A stretch of 64,000 nt of DNA, taken from contig NZ_AP027042.1 of assembly GCF_027924605.1 (NCBI RefSeq), positions 2,209,524 through 2,273,523 on the forward strand. Direction: 5' to 3'. The translations under genes and the position numbers were made by a program. This stretch comes from Dyella sp. GSA-30. Lineage in GTDB: Bacteria; Pseudomonadota; Gammaproteobacteria; Xanthomonadales; Rhodanobacteraceae. How positions within the stretch are numbered: the stretch's first letter is position 1; each line of letters opens with the position of its first letter. The notes under the pieces are model-generated. The model saw only the letters and a list, made by a program, of their open reading frames with translations. It did not search any database and was not told the DNA's origin. Positions 46,649-56,511 of this stretch are shown here, piece after piece.

Positions 46649-48529
46649 ATGAGTGATTTTCCACGCTGGAAATATGCGCTGGTTGTGATCGTACTGATAC
46701 TCGGCATCGTCTATGCGTTGCCGAACGTATTCCTGCCGATTCAGGCCGTGCAGATCACCGCGAACCACAACGCGCCGGTCGATCAGGCGTTGCAGCAGAA
46801 AGTCGCTGCCGCGCTGACGCAGCAGAAGGTGGCCTATAAGGACATCAGCATCACCGGCGACCACCTGACGGTGGGCTTCGTCAACGGCGATATGCAAAAG
46901 GCCGGTGCCGATGTGATTCGTCCGGTGCTGGGCGACGACTACACCATCGCCTTCAACCTGGAGTCGAGCGCGCCCAAGTGGTTCCGCTCGATCGGCGCGA
47001 ACGCCATGCCGCTGGGCCTGGACTTGCAGGGCGGCGTGCACTTTCTGATGGAAGTGGACCAGGACGGCGTGCTGGACAAGAAAGAAACCAGCTACGCCGA
47101 CGACATCCGTTCGCTGCTGCGCCAGAAGAACATCCGTTACGACTCGGTGACCCGCAGCGCAACGCGCGGCCAGGGCATCAATATCGTGCTGCGTTCGGCT
47201 GACGATCGCACCACGGTATCGAATGCGATCGCCACGGAGTATCCGGACCTCAACGTCAAGGATGGTCCTTCGACCGGCGACCGCTTCGTGGTCAACGCCA
47301 GTATGAAGCCGGAAAAGCTGCGCGATCTCTCGCAGAACACCATTCGCCAGAACCTGGGCACGCTGCGCAATCGTATCAATGCGCTGGGCGTATCCGAGCC
47401 GATCATCCAGCAGCAGGGCGACAGCCGCATCGTGGTCGAGCTGGCCGGTGTGCAGGATACCGCCGAGGCCAAGAAGCTGATCGGTGCGGTCGCTACGCTG
47501 GAATATCGCGCCAGTATCGGTTTCCCGGGCGATCCGCGTGCGGTAGATGCGGCCAAGACCGGCAATGTGCCGCCGGATGCCAACCTGTACTACATGCGCG
47601 ACAGCAAGCTGCCGGTGCTGGTAGCCAAGCGCGCGATTGTTACCGGTGACGAGCTGGTCGATGCCTCGTCGTCTTTCGACTCGCAATCGGGTTCGGCGGC
47701 CGTATCGGTGACGCTCAACTCCGCCGGCGCGAAGAAAATGCTGGACTTCACCACCAACAACATCAATCAACCGATGGCGGTGGTGTATATCGAGCGTGTG
47801 GTCGATACCAAGATGGTCGACGGCAAGGAAGTACGCACGCCGACGATCACCTACTCGGTGATCAACGACGCCAAGATCAATGGCGCGTTCGGCAAGAACT
47901 TCCAGACCACCGGCCTCAACGGCGCCAAGGAAGCCTCCGGTCTCGCCCTGCTGCTGAAGGGTGGTTCGCTGGCCGCGCCGGTCGACATCGTCGAAGAGCG
48001 CGTGATCGGTCCGAGTCTGGGTGCGGACAACATCGACAAGGGCCTCAAGGCCGTGTTGATCGGTCTGGGCCTGGTGCTGCTGGCCGCCGCGATCTACTAC
48101 AAGCTGTTCGGTCTGGTCGCCGATATCGCGCTGTTCTTCAACCTGGTGATCCTGATCGCGGTGATGTCGATGATCGGCGTGACCCTGACCATGCCAGGTA
48201 TCGCCGGTATCGTGCTTACCCTCGGTATGGCGATCGACGCCAACGTGCTGATCTGCGAACGCATCCGCGAAGAACTGCGCAACGGTTCGACGCCGCTGGC
48301 CTCGATTCGTGCCGGTTACGACAAGGCGTGGGCAACGATTCTCGATGCCAACGTTACCCACCTTATCGCCGCGCTTGCGCTGACGACGATGGGTTCGGGT
48401 CCGATCAAGGGCTTCGGCGTGACGCTGCTGATCGGTATCCTGACCTCGATGTTCACCTCGGTAACCCTGACCCACGCGATCACCGCGCTGATTCACGGTA
48501 ACCGCAAGCTCAAGACCTTGTCGGTCTAA
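46649..48529 (+). CDS. secD: Protein translocase subunit SecD
   Basis: 626 residues. N-terminal helix (KYALVVIVLILGIVYALPN), large periplasmic P1 domain with LGLDLQGGVHFLMEVD near 128, and five C-terminal helices (ALTTMGSGPIKGFGVTLLIG). With SecF it uses the proton gradient to pull proteins out of the SecYEG channel. ATG 46649 follows AAGG at only 2 bases, so translation may depend on upstream contacts; an in-frame GTG at 46622 is the alternative. Confidence 0.97.
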   Translation: MSDFPRWKYALVVIVLILGIVYALPNVFLPIQAVQITANHNAPVDQALQQKVAAALTQQKVAYKDISITGDHLTVGFVNGDMQKAGADVIRPVLGDDYTIAFNLESSAPKWFRSIGANAMPLGLDLQGGVHFLMEVDQDGVLDKKETSYADDIRSLLRQKNIRYDSVTRSATRGQGINIVLRSADDRTTVSNAIATEYPDLNVKDGPSTGDRFVVNASMKPEKLRDLSQNTIRQNLGTLRNRINALGVSEPIIQQQGDSRIVVELAGVQDTAEAKKLIGAVATLEYRASIGFPGDPRAVDAAKTGNVPPDANLYYMRDSKLPVLVAKRAIVTGDELVDASSSFDSQSGSAAVSVTLNSAGAKKMLDFTTNNINQPMAVVYIERVVDTKMVDGKEVRTPTITYSVINDAKINGAFGKNFQTTGLNGAKEASGLALLLKGGSLAAPVDIVEERVIGPSLGADNIDKGLKAVLIGLGLVLLAAAIYYKLFGLVADIALFFNLVILIAVMSMIGVTLTMPGIAGIVLTLGMAIDANVLICERIREELRNGSTPLASIRAGYDKAWATILDANVTHLIAALALTTMGSGPIKGFGVTLLIGILTSMFTSVTLTHAITALIHGNRKLKTLSV

Positions 48530-48544
48530 GGGGCACAGGGACTC

Positions 48545-49501
48545 ATGGAAATTTTCAATCCCCATAGCAACATCAACTTCCTCGGCATCCGCAAGCTCTC
48601 GATCGGGATTGCCGTCCTGTTGATGATCGCCTCCGTCGCACTGATCGGCGTGCGCGGCCTTAACTACGGTCTGGATTTCACCGGCGGTATTTCGATCGTT
48701 GCCGACTATCAGCAGCCCGTGGCGATCAGCGACGTGCGTCTGGCTTTGAACAAGATCGGGGTAGAAAACCCGACGGTCACCAGCCTGGGCGGCACGCGCG
48801 AAGTGTCGATCCGCCTGCAGCCGACCGCCGGCATGCTCGACGAAAAGGGCAAGGTCAACCTGGACAAGGTGGTGTCGGTCGTAGCGCCCGCGCTGCAGGC
48901 TTCACGCCAGGATGCCTCGATCAAGAGCCGCGACTATGTCGGTTCGCAGGTCGGCGACGAGCTGCGCAGCGACGGCATCATCGCGGTGATCATGGTGATC
49001 ACCGGCATCATGATCTACCTGTGGATCCGCTTCGAATGGCGCTTCGCCGTCGCGGCGCTGATCACCGAGGTGCATGACGCCCTGGTCACGGTCGGCATTT
49101 TCGCGCTGACCCAACGCGAGTTCGACCTGACCGTGTTGGCCTCGGTGCTGGCGGTGGTCGGTTACTCGATCAACGACAAGGTGGTGGTGTTCGACCGTAT
49201 CCGCGAACTGTTCCGCCTGGCGCGCAAGGCCGAGCCGGAAGAAGTGCTGAATCGTTCGATCAACAGCACCCTGTCGCGAACCATCATCACCTCGCTGTTT
49301 ACCGGTATCACGATGGCCGCGCTGTATTTCTTCGGCGGCCCGGTGGTGCACGGCTTCGCGATCACCATGTTGATCGGTATCGTGGTCGGTACCTTGTCCT
49401 CGATCTTCGTTGCCAGCCCGATCCTGTTGTGGCTCGGCGTATCGAAGAAGGACCTGATGCCCAAGACTCGCGAGAACCCAGAGTTGGCACGTCGCCCTTA
49501 A
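48545..49501 (+). CDS. secF: Protein translocase subunit SecF
   Basis: 318 residues with six helices; conserved RGLNYGLDFTGGISI near 40, GTREVSIRLQ in the P4 domain and YSINDKVVVFDRIRE near 210, FFGGPVVHGFAITMLIGIVVGTLSSI near the end. Partner of SecD; 15 bases separate the genes. A terminator follows. Confidence 0.97.
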   Translation: MEIFNPHSNINFLGIRKLSIGIAVLLMIASVALIGVRGLNYGLDFTGGISIVADYQQPVAISDVRLALNKIGVENPTVTSLGGTREVSIRLQPTAGMLDEKGKVNLDKVVSVVAPALQASRQDASIKSRDYVGSQVGDELRSDGIIAVIMVITGIMIYLWIRFEWRFAVAALITEVHDALVTVGIFALTQREFDLTVLASVLAVVGYSINDKVVVFDRIRELFRLARKAEPEEVLNRSINSTLSRTIITSLFTGITMAALYFFGGPVVHGFAITMLIGIVVGTLSSIFVASPILLWLGVSKKDLMPKTRENPELARRP

Positions 49502-49522
49502 GCGTCGCACAGACAGTTACGC

Positions 49523-49552
49523 AGAGCCCGGTTATGCCGGGCTCTTTTTTTT
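49523..49552 (+). terminator. Terminator after secF
   Basis: A perfect 9-pair stem AGAGCCCGG / CCGGGCTCT with loop TTATG and eight or nine T residues. Confidence 0.88.
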
Positions 49553-49574
49553 CGAAGACAAGGAGCACAGAGGG

Positions 49575-50144
49575 ATGAGTGAAGCGTCTTGGCACTACCA
49601 GGATGGCGACAAGCCTGCCGGTCCGGTGAGCGCGGCAGTGATTCGCGAAAAGATTCGCGAGGGCCATATTCGTCGTGGCACATTGTTGTGGAAAGAGGGT
49701 TCACCCGATTGGGTGTCGGCCGAACAGACGGAGTTTGCGCAGGACGCGGACTCGGCCTTGAACAACCCGTATGCGTCGAGCACCTCGGCCAGCGAGTACG
49801 CGCCTGAACTGCAGCGGACGTTGAAGCCGGTCAGTGCGGCGCCCGCCTGGGCGATCGCGTTGGCGCCGCTGTTCCTGATTCCGCTGGCCTTCGTTTCCTA
49901 TACCGGTTTCATAGGCTTTGCGATCTATGTGAGCCTGTCCATCTGGGATCGCAACCAGATCAAGGAGTCGGGGCGCGAACCGTCGATGGCTTTCCTTTGG
50001 ACGATTCTGCTGGGTGCTCTTGGTGCGCCGGTCTATCTGTTCCTGCGGGCGGCACGTATCGATCGTCAATGGGCTTATGCGATCGTGAGTATCGTTACGG
50101 TGTTGATTTTCTTCGCGGCGGTTTTCTACAAGACGATGCCGTAA
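49575..50144 (+). CDS. GYF_2-domain membrane protein
   Basis: 189 residues. The first 55 form a GYF_2/DUF4339 domain (WHYQDGDKPAGPVSAAVIRE, LLWKEGSPDWVSA), which in eukaryotes binds proline-rich peptides. A Pro/Ser linker and four predicted helices follow (from AIALAPLFLIPLAFVSYTGF). Function unknown. AGGAGCACAGAGGG gives the ribosome site. Confidence 0.8.
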   Translation: MSEASWHYQDGDKPAGPVSAAVIREKIREGHIRRGTLLWKEGSPDWVSAEQTEFAQDADSALNNPYASSTSASEYAPELQRTLKPVSAAPAWAIALAPLFLIPLAFVSYTGFIGFAIYVSLSIWDRNQIKESGREPSMAFLWTILLGALGAPVYLFLRAARIDRQWAYAIVSIVTVLIFFAAVFYKTMP

Positions 50145-50162
50145 GGACTCCGAAAAACCTTT

Positions 50163-50282
50163 CCTACTCGTCATCCCGGCGCAGGCCGGGATCCATCCCT
50201 TAGTCCTCGCCTGTCAGACAGCATGTAGCAAGCGTCCACGTTGAGGAATGGATTCCGGCCTACGCCGGAATGACGAGTAGGA
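50163..50282. repeat. MITE-like inverted repeat element, family B
   Basis: CCTACTCGTCATCCCGGCGC at the left and GCCGGAATGACGAGTAGG at the right give terminal inverted repeats of more than 30 bases. It fills nearly all of the gap between the GYF and hydroxylase genes. Confidence 0.85.
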
Positions 50283-50293
50283 GATGCAGTGGT

Positions 50294-51409
50294 TTATCCC
50301 ACCGTCGAAGCAGACTCGGGAGTCCCCATCGGCAACTCTTCTTCCGCATCTTGCCGGTGCGCTTCTTGCGGATGGTGCCCCACCCCATGCGCTTCCCATT
50401 CCGCGATCGGAATCGGCCGATAGCTTTCGCCGAAGGCTACCTCGCCAAGCTTCCAGCCGGCCGGGCGGCGCACCGCGCCCCAGAAACGCTTGAGCGCGTT
50501 CCAGTGCAGGCCGATCAGGCCGTGTTCGTTATCGTTGTCCACCAGCGGATCGCCCACGCCGGTCGGGCGCGGCGCAAGACCGTAGAGCGCGGTGCCGAAG
50601 ATCACGTCCCAGATCGAGAACACCTGGCCGTAATTGCAGTTGTGCAGGGTGGGGCGCTCCGGATCGACCAGCATGTGATGCAGGCGATGGAACTTCGGGT
50701 CGACGAAGATACGGCCGAAGACCTTGCCGAAACCAATGCGCACGTTGGCATGCGAGAAATTCTGCACCAGCTCGCCAAACAGCATCAGCCAGGCGAACTG
50801 ATCGGGCTCCACGCCCATGACGATGCCGACCACGGCCAGAATGATCGACTGAATAAAACCGTCGACCGGGCTGCCGCGATCGTTGGTCCAGCAGCTCATC
50901 TGTCGCGTGCTGTGATGCATGCTGTGCAGCGCCCACCACCATGGCAGCGCGTGCTGCAGGCGGTGCATCCAGTAGTACACCAGGTCGTAGATGATGTAGT
51001 AGACGAAGAACAGCATCAGCGGATGCTGGTTCAGTACCGGGAACCAGTGCGTGATCGCCAACGGCGAAGCGCTCGCATCGCTGGGGCCGGTGTCCGGGCC
51101 GCCGAAGTAATTGGCGATCGGCGTAAGCACCAGAAAACTGAAGAGCGGGAAGATGCCCACCAGCATCATCACGGTGTACTGGAAGTCCACGCGGGTGAGT
51201 TTGCGATCGGCCCATTGCTCGGCCGGCACGATGCTTTCCAGCGGGCGGAAAATAAAGCCGATGATGCACAGCTGCAGCGTCGCGATCAGCAGCGAAGCGG
51301 CAATGTCATGGGGGTCGCCGGCCAAGCCTGCCAGGTGCAGGAAGTTCAGTACCGGGATAACCCCGTGCACGCTCAGCCAAGTAACCAGGTGGGACCACAA
51401 CTCGGACAT
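50294..51409 (-). CDS. Sterol desaturase / fatty acid hydroxylase superfamily membrane protein
   Basis: 371 residues with several helices and the di-iron His clusters of the superfamily: WMHRLQHALPWWWALHSMHHS near 150, and FHRLHHMLV near 245, with HN and NEHGL later. Such enzymes hydroxylate or desaturate lipids with oxygen. ATG 51409 is chosen over a TTG ten codons upstream, although the ribosome site is weak. The substrate could be a carotenoid, hopanoid or fatty acid; nothing nearby decides. Confidence 0.85.
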   Translation of the reverse strand: MSELWSHLVTWLSVHGVIPVLNFLHLAGLAGDPHDIAASLLIATLQLCIIGFIFRPLESIVPAEQWADRKLTRVDFQYTVMMLVGIFPLFSFLVLTPIANYFGGPDTGPSDASASPLAITHWFPVLNQHPLMLFFVYYIIYDLVYYWMHRLQHALPWWWALHSMHHSTRQMSCWTNDRGSPVDGFIQSIILAVVGIVMGVEPDQFAWLMLFGELVQNFSHANVRIGFGKVFGRIFVDPKFHRLHHMLVDPERPTLHNCNYGQVFSIWDVIFGTALYGLAPRPTGVGDPLVDNDNEHGLIGLHWNALKRFWGAVRRPAGWKLGEVAFGESYRPIPIAEWEAHGVGHHPQEAHRQDAEEELPMGTPESASTVG

Positions 51410-51475
51410 CGGAACACCATCAAAAAAAGAGGCTGCCAACCCCTCGCGAGCATACCGCCGCCATGGCGCTAACGA

Positions 51476-52192
51476 TCACTCGCGAGATGTTGCGTTCAGT
51501 GCCGCGTCGAGCGTCGCCAGGCGTTCAGGCGTCCCGACATCGGTCCAGGCGCCGGTATGGAGGCTGCCAGAGACCGCGTGCTCGGTCATCGCGGCGCTGA
51601 GCACCGGCCTAAGCTTGAAGCGAGGCGGTTTCGCGGTGCTTTCAGCGGTCTCGCCGACCGCCGATCGCCAGTCGGCCAGCAGCTCGGGCCGATAGACCCC
51701 AACGCCGCTGAAGGTGAGGCGCGGTGAGCCACCGTCGACGAGTTGGCCATCGGGGCCGATCGCGAAGTCGCCCCCGGGATGGTGCGCTGGATTGTCGACC
51801 ATCAGCAGATGGGCCAGCCCGGCAGGCTCGGCCGGTAGCGTCGCGAAATCGGCGTCGGTCCAGATATCGCCGTTGACCGCCAGAAAGGGCTCCGGTCCAA
51901 GCAAGGGCAGGGCGTTCAGCATGCCGCCGCCGGTTTCCAGCGGGATGGCACCCTCATAGGCATAGCGAATACGCAGTCCCCAGCGAGAACCGTCGCCGAG
52001 CAGATCGGGAAACTGATCGGCCAGATGCGAGGTATTGATCACCACATAGCGCACGTCGATAGCCGCGAGTTTTTCCAGATGCCACACGATCAGCGGTTTG
52101 CCGCCGGCCATCAACAACGGCTTGGGCGTGCGATCGGTGAGCGGACGCATGCGTTCGCCCAGGCCCGCGGCAAAGATCAGCGCGTGTCTCAT
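51476..52192 (-). CDS. murU: N-acetylmuramate-1-phosphate uridylyltransferase MurU
   Basis: 238 residues of the nucleotidyltransferase fold: ALIFAAGLGERMRPLTDRTPKPL at the start (signature with the NTP-binding loop and Lys), LETGGGM near 97, and the metal Asp in NGDIWTD. In Pseudomonas MurU makes UDP-MurNAc from MurNAc-1-phosphate in a cell-wall recycling route that by-passes MurA and gives natural fosfomycin tolerance. Start overlaps the amgK stop by 4 bases. Confidence 0.92.
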   Translation of the reverse strand: MRHALIFAAGLGERMRPLTDRTPKPLLMAGGKPLIVWHLEKLAAIDVRYVVINTSHLADQFPDLLGDGSRWGLRIRYAYEGAIPLETGGGMLNALPLLGPEPFLAVNGDIWTDADFATLPAEPAGLAHLLMVDNPAHHPGGDFAIGPDGQLVDGGSPRLTFSGVGVYRPELLADWRSAVGETAESTAKPPRFKLRPVLSAAMTEHAVSGSLHTGAWTDVGTPERLATLDAALNATSRE

Positions 52193-53202
52193 GCGATCGG
52201 CTCGCGCAGATCGCGTCCGCTCGCATGACGCTGTAGCAGCGCTGCGAAATCCGCGAGCTCGTGATAACGGCTGGCGACACCAACGATGTAGTCGTAAACG
52301 CGAGGCAGGTCGTTGAGGTAACCGCGCTTCCCGTCGCGATACCACAGCCGGCAAAACAGCCCGAGCACCTTGATGTGACGCTGCAGCCCGATCAGATCGA
52401 ACCAACGCTGGAAACGGTCGGTGTCGATGTCATCGCCGATCAGGCGTGCTTCGCGTAGACGCATGCGATAGTTCTCGACCCAGCCTTCGACACGCTCGCG
52501 GTCCCACACGATGTAGCAGTCGCGCAGCAGCGAGGCGAGGTCGTAGGTGATCGGGCCGACCAGTGCGCCCTGAAAATCGATCACGCCCGGATTGCCGCCT
52601 TGCCCGACGATCAGCAGATTGCGGCTGTGGAAATCGCGGTGCACGAAACAGCGCGGCTGATCGAGTGCATTGCGCAACAGCACGGCGAACGCGTTTTCCA
52701 GCACATCCCAGTCGGCGCCTGCAGGCGGATGACCAAGATGCTTGCCAAGAAACCATTCCGGCATGATCTCCAGTTCGCGACTCAGGAAGGCGTAGTCGTA
52801 GGGCTGCATGCCGCTGACATCGGCGTGCAATTGCATGCGCAGCATGGCATCCATGGCATCGCCATAGAGCCTTTCCACGCTGGCATCGTCCAGCGCAGGC
52901 AGATACAGCCGGGAGCCCAGGTCTTCGATCAGCAGCAGACCAAGGTCGAGATCGTGTGCGTAGACCTCGGGAACATGCAAGCCCGCTGCCGCCAGCTTCG
53001 CGCCTATTTCCAGCCACGGGCGCGGGTCTTCCTGCGCCGGCGGCGAGTCCATCACGATCCAGCTCTTGCCCTGATACTCGGTGCGCGAGTAGCTGCGAAA
53101 GCTGGCATCAGCCGATGCCGATTCCAGTTGCAAGCTGGGATCGTTCAGCACGCTGCGTACCCAGGCCAGGCGAACATCGGCGCGGTCGGTGAGGTGATTC
53201 AT
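52189..53202 (-). CDS. amgK: Anomeric MurNAc/GlcNAc kinase AmgK
   Basis: 337 residues of the APH-type kinase fold: ATP-binding N-lobe (SADASFRSYSRTEYQGKSWI), the catalytic loop FVHRDFHSRNLL near 215 and metal Asp in GVIDFQGALVGP near 235. It phosphorylates MurNAc at the anomeric carbon, the step before MurU. ATG 53202 gives the family N-terminus; an upstream frame is not used. amgK-murU are translationally coupled. Confidence 0.92.
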   Translation of the reverse strand: MNHLTDRADVRLAWVRSVLNDPSLQLESASADASFRSYSRTEYQGKSWIVMDSPPAQEDPRPWLEIGAKLAAAGLHVPEVYAHDLDLGLLLIEDLGSRLYLPALDDASVERLYGDAMDAMLRMQLHADVSGMQPYDYAFLSRELEIMPEWFLGKHLGHPPAGADWDVLENAFAVLLRNALDQPRCFVHRDFHSRNLLIVGQGGNPGVIDFQGALVGPITYDLASLLRDCYIVWDRERVEGWVENYRMRLREARLIGDDIDTDRFQRWFDLIGLQRHIKVLGLFCRLWYRDGKRGYLNDLPRVYDYIVGVASRYHELADFAALLQRHASGRDLREPIA

Positions 53203-53266
53203 AAAAACCCGCAAGATCAAGTGTGTCGAGCTTAACGCCGAACCGGCGCGGTGCAAACGCAACCGA

Positions 53267-53617
53267 TCAAAGCAGCTTGATGCCAAAGGGACGAACCGCA
53301 AGCGCGAAGGCCCCGAAGCACGCGATCGTGAGCAGTGCGCTGAAACCTAGCGCAGGCCAGAAGCCGAAACGCGCCAACAGGCGCGGAAACGCCAGAAACA
53401 TGGGGAGTGTCGGCACCACATACCAGAAGGTATACCAGGCGTGGTTGGCGATCTTTTCCGTCGGCTGTTTGTCGACGTAAAGCCAGGTCAAGGCCAGCAG
53501 GGTCACCAGTGGCAGCGATGCGAGCAGGGCGCCCAGACGATCGCTACGTTTGGCCAGTTCGGAAACGGCCACGACAAGAGCGGCCGTAATCAGGTACTTG
53601 GTGATGATCCAGGGCAT
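53267..53617 (-). CDS. DUF3147-family small membrane protein
   Basis: 116 residues with four predicted helices (ITKYLITAALVVAVSELAKR, LGALLASLPLVTLLALTWLY, TFWYVVPTLPMFLAFPRLLA, FSALLTIACFGAFALAV). The pattern is that of DUF3147 proteins. No function known. ATG 53617 starts the first helix. Confidence 0.75.
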   Translation of the reverse strand: MPWIITKYLITAALVVAVSELAKRSDRLGALLASLPLVTLLALTWLYVDKQPTEKIANHAWYTFWYVVPTLPMFLAFPRLLARFGFWPALGFSALLTIACFGAFALAVRPFGIKLL

Positions 53618-53728
53618 GGGGATACCGCCAGCAAGCGTGCAGTGGAGGATGGCATGACGGCTGGTACGCGGACGCCATGCGACGATGCAATTGTCTAACA
53701 CACGGGCCGGCATTTAGCATGCGTGCCC

Positions 53729-54118
53729 ATGTCCCGCGCATCACTGCCCCTGCTAACTCGCCTGCGCCGCCATCGCGGCCTGTGGCTGTTGGCGATGGCT
53801 GTGTTGATGATCAAGCTTGCCAGCGGCACCTTGTGCCTCGCCGATGGTCCCAATGCCCGACTTGCCGCGGATATGGCCGCGATGGGGACGACAGCGCTGG
53901 TGCTGGATAATGCTTCGGCTGCTGTCTCCGGCAGCCTCGACGATTGTTTGTTGGGCGAAGGCGCCGGTTGCCATTGCTCCTGCGCTCATTCGATCGCGCT
54001 ACCGATGAGCGTGGCGCTGTCGGTGCAGGCGATGCCTGCTTCTTTTCATGTGCCGGTGACATCGCCCGGCTTTGTGCCCGCCATGACGGGCACCGAACTG
54101 CGCCCACCTATCGCCTGA
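53729..54118 (+). CDS. Small exported protein preceding the metal efflux genes
   Basis: 129 residues. One hydrophobic segment (GLWLLAMAVLMIKLASGTLC) is a signal peptide or anchor. The rest has a Cys/His cluster (DDCLLGEGAGCHCSCAHS) of the type seen in small periplasmic proteins encoded ahead of czc or cop operons, which bind metal or regulate efflux. ATG 53729 is two codons after a GTG. It lies 67 bases before the outer-membrane efflux gene and is likely the first gene of that operon. I do not know a named family for certain. Confidence 0.6.
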   Translation: MSRASLPLLTRLRRHRGLWLLAMAVLMIKLASGTLCLADGPNARLAADMAAMGTTALVLDNASAAVSGSLDDCLLGEGAGCHCSCAHSIALPMSVALSVQAMPASFHVPVTSPGFVPAMTGTELRPPIA

Positions 54119-54185
54119 GAACGTCCGTCCCTGCGCGCCCTTTATGCAAGGGCGTGCTTTCGACCGTTTCTCAGGAGAAAGTTTC

Positions 54186-55427
54186 ATGTCCATCTGTCGA
54201 GCGGCCCTTATCGGGGTCGCCTGCTTGCTGCATGCCATGGCAGCGAGCGCTACTACGCCGTCCCTGCGGGACGCCATCCATTCGCTATGGGATAGCAACC
54301 CCGAAGTACAGGCTGCACGTGCCGATCTCGAGGCAGCCAGCGCACGTGCACGGGCGGCGGCTCAACCGCTCTATAACCCCTCCGTGGCTTTCGAGGCGGA
54401 GAACGCCGACGTCAATCGGCGTACCGCTGGTATCAGCCTGAGCTTGGATGTTTCGGGTAAGCGCAAAGCGCGCACCGAACAAGGGCTGGCAGAACTGACA
54501 GCGAGCCAGGCGAGCTATGACCTCTTGCGCAGGGATGTGGCAGCGCGCTGGTTGAAAGCCTGGTCAGCGGCCACGCTTGCCGAGCAACAACGTGAACTGG
54601 GTCAACGGCGCGTCGCATTGATGCAGCGTTTCGATACTCTGGCCGCACAGCGCTTGAAGATCGGCGACATCAGCAGCCCGGAGCGGGATTTGGCCGCGCT
54701 TGCGCTCGGCGAAGCGCAAATCCAGCTGGCGACGTTACAAGCCAACGAGGCTTCAGCGCGTGCTGCATTGCTGGCGCTTATTGGCGAAACGCCCACGCAA
54801 CCGGTCGCTCTCGAGCAGAGCCTGCCGCCCGCATCCGTGGCGATAACGCCGCTGCCGCTCGATCGCCGGCCGGAATTGCTACAGGCCCGGGCGATGCAAG
54901 CGAGTGCCGAAGCAAGCATCCAGGTGGCACAGCGCGCACGCCGGCCCGATCCGACAGTCAGTCTTACCGGCGGCCAGGTGCGCGCGGGGCCGATGAACGA
55001 TCGGGTGATCGGCATCAGCGTGTCGATCCCCTTGCCGATTCTCAATACCGGACGCGCCGAGATCGATGCTGCCCGTGCACAGGCCGATGCGGCTACGGCC
55101 GGCGTGCGTGCAAGGCAATGGACAACTCGCGCCTCCTTGCAGGAAAGCCAGGCTCGTTACGACGCGCTGCGCGATGCGGCGAATGCTTTCGGGCAAGGAC
55201 GTGCCGCTGCATTTGGCGACCGCGTCGCGTTGCTGGAGAAGCTCTGGCGCGCCGGCGAAATCGGTACTTCCGACTATCTCGTACAGCTCAAACAGAGCGT
55301 CGATACGGCGCTGTCGGCGCTCGAGCTGCAAAGCCAGGTCTGGCAGGCCTGGTTCGACTATCTCTCCGCCGCCGGTCGTTTGACCGATTGGGTTGACGGC
55401 CGTACCGAGGAACCGGGCAATGAATAA
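54186..55427 (+). CDS. CzcC/CusC-like outer-membrane efflux protein
   Basis: 413 residues of the TolC family: signal peptide (ending AASAT), then two OEP repeats of long helices (LRDAIHSLWDSNPEVQAARA near 27; RPELLQARAMQASAEASIQV near 235). It forms the trans-envelope duct of an HME-RND pump. TCAGGAGAAAG is a good ribosome site. Its stop overlaps the adaptor start by 8 bases. Confidence 0.92.
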   Translation: MSICRAALIGVACLLHAMAASATTPSLRDAIHSLWDSNPEVQAARADLEAASARARAAAQPLYNPSVAFEAENADVNRRTAGISLSLDVSGKRKARTEQGLAELTASQASYDLLRRDVAARWLKAWSAATLAEQQRELGQRRVALMQRFDTLAAQRLKIGDISSPERDLAALALGEAQIQLATLQANEASARAALLALIGETPTQPVALEQSLPPASVAITPLPLDRRPELLQARAMQASAEASIQVAQRARRPDPTVSLTGGQVRAGPMNDRVIGISVSIPLPILNTGRAEIDAARAQADAATAGVRARQWTTRASLQESQARYDALRDAANAFGQGRAAAFGDRVALLEKLWRAGEIGTSDYLVQLKQSVDTALSALELQSQVWQAWFDYLSAAGRLTDWVDGRTEEPGNE

Positions 55428-56511
55428 TTTTCTAAAGAAGAGTCGGCTGGCCTGGCTGGTCATGGTGATGCTCGGCATCACGCCCTTGATGGCGCAAGAG
55501 GCCAATCATCCACTCAGTCTCGATGCGCGAGCCATCAGCGATGCCGGTATCGTCGTCGATCGCGCCACCGTGCGCGAACTGACCGAAGAGCTTAAAGCAC
55601 CGGGCGAAGTCAAAGCCGATGCGTACTCGACCGAGCTGGTATCGCCACGCATCGATTCGATGGTGCTGGCGCGCAAGGTCCGGCTGGGCGATGTCGTCAA
55701 GGCGGGGCAGCCGCTGGTGATGCTGTCGAGTGTGCAGGTGGCCGAGACGCAGGGGGCGCTGATTGTTGCCGAGCAGGATTGGCAGCGCGTCGCCTCGTTG
55801 GGGGCTCAGGCGGTATCCGGGCGGCGTTATACCGAAGTCAAGGTTCAGCGCGATCAGGCGCGCGCCAAACTGCGTGCGTACGGCCTCTCCGATGCGCAGA
55901 TCGCCGGCGTATTGCGCGCCGGCTCTGCGCGTGCGGATGGCAGCTATGCCTTGCTTGCGCCGACCGATGGCCGCATCACCACCGATCAGTTTCTGGTGGG
56001 CGAGCGGGTCGAGCCCGGCCGAACCTTGTTCACCCTGGTGAAGGAGGACTCGGTCTGGGTCGATGCGCAGTTGTCGCCGGCCGATGCCGGTAGCGTCAGT
56101 GCGGGTGGAAGTGCGCGGATTCTTGTGCACGGCACGAGCTTGCCCGGCAAGGTGGTGCAGCGAGCGCATCAGACCGACGAGCGCACGCGTACCGTGCCTG
56201 TTCGGATCCAGGTCGACAATAGCCGCGACCTTCTGCATCCCGGCGAGTTGGTGGATGCACGGCTTTCGACCGGTTCGCCAAGCCGGGCTGTTGCAGTGCC
56301 TGCCGATGCCATCGTGATGGTGCAAAACCAGGCAACGATCTTCGTCATGAAAGGCGAAGGTCAGTTTGAACCCGCCCCTGTTGCCGTCGGCGAAAACCGT
56401 GACGGCTGGGTGGAAATCAAACAGGGTCTGAAACCTGGTGTGGCTTACGTGAGTAAAGGTGCCTTTGTACTCAAGGCGCGCATGTTGCGTTCGCAGCTGG
56501 GAGAAGAGTGA
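55420..56511 (+). CDS. CzcB/CusB-like membrane fusion protein (periplasmic adaptor)
   Basis: 363 residues: signal segment (LAWLVMVMLGITPLMAQ), lipoyl/barrel-sandwich part (VSPRIDSMVLARKVRLGDVV near 85), alpha hairpin, and beta-barrel part (RILVHGTSLPGKVV). It links the inner-membrane pump to the outer-membrane duct. No His-rich N-terminal metal chaperone region like that of CzcB is visible. Stop and start of the pump gene overlap by one base (TGATG). Confidence 0.92.
   Translation: MNNFLKKSRLAWLVMVMLGITPLMAQEANHPLSLDARAISDAGIVVDRATVRELTEELKAPGEVKADAYSTELVSPRIDSMVLARKVRLGDVVKAGQPLVMLSSVQVAETQGALIVAEQDWQRVASLGAQAVSGRRYTEVKVQRDQARAKLRAYGLSDAQIAGVLRAGSARADGSYALLAPTDGRITTDQFLVGERVEPGRTLFTLVKEDSVWVDAQLSPADAGSVSAGGSARILVHGTSLPGKVVQRAHQTDERTRTVPVRIQVDNSRDLLHPGELVDARLSTGSPSRAVAVPADAIVMVQNQATIFVMKGEGQFEPAPVAVGENRDGWVEIKQGLKPGVAYVSKGAFVLKARMLRSQLGEE

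Noticed and set aside
46634-48565. A 643-codon open frame on the minus strand
   Set aside because: Antisense to secD; no domain or ribosome site.
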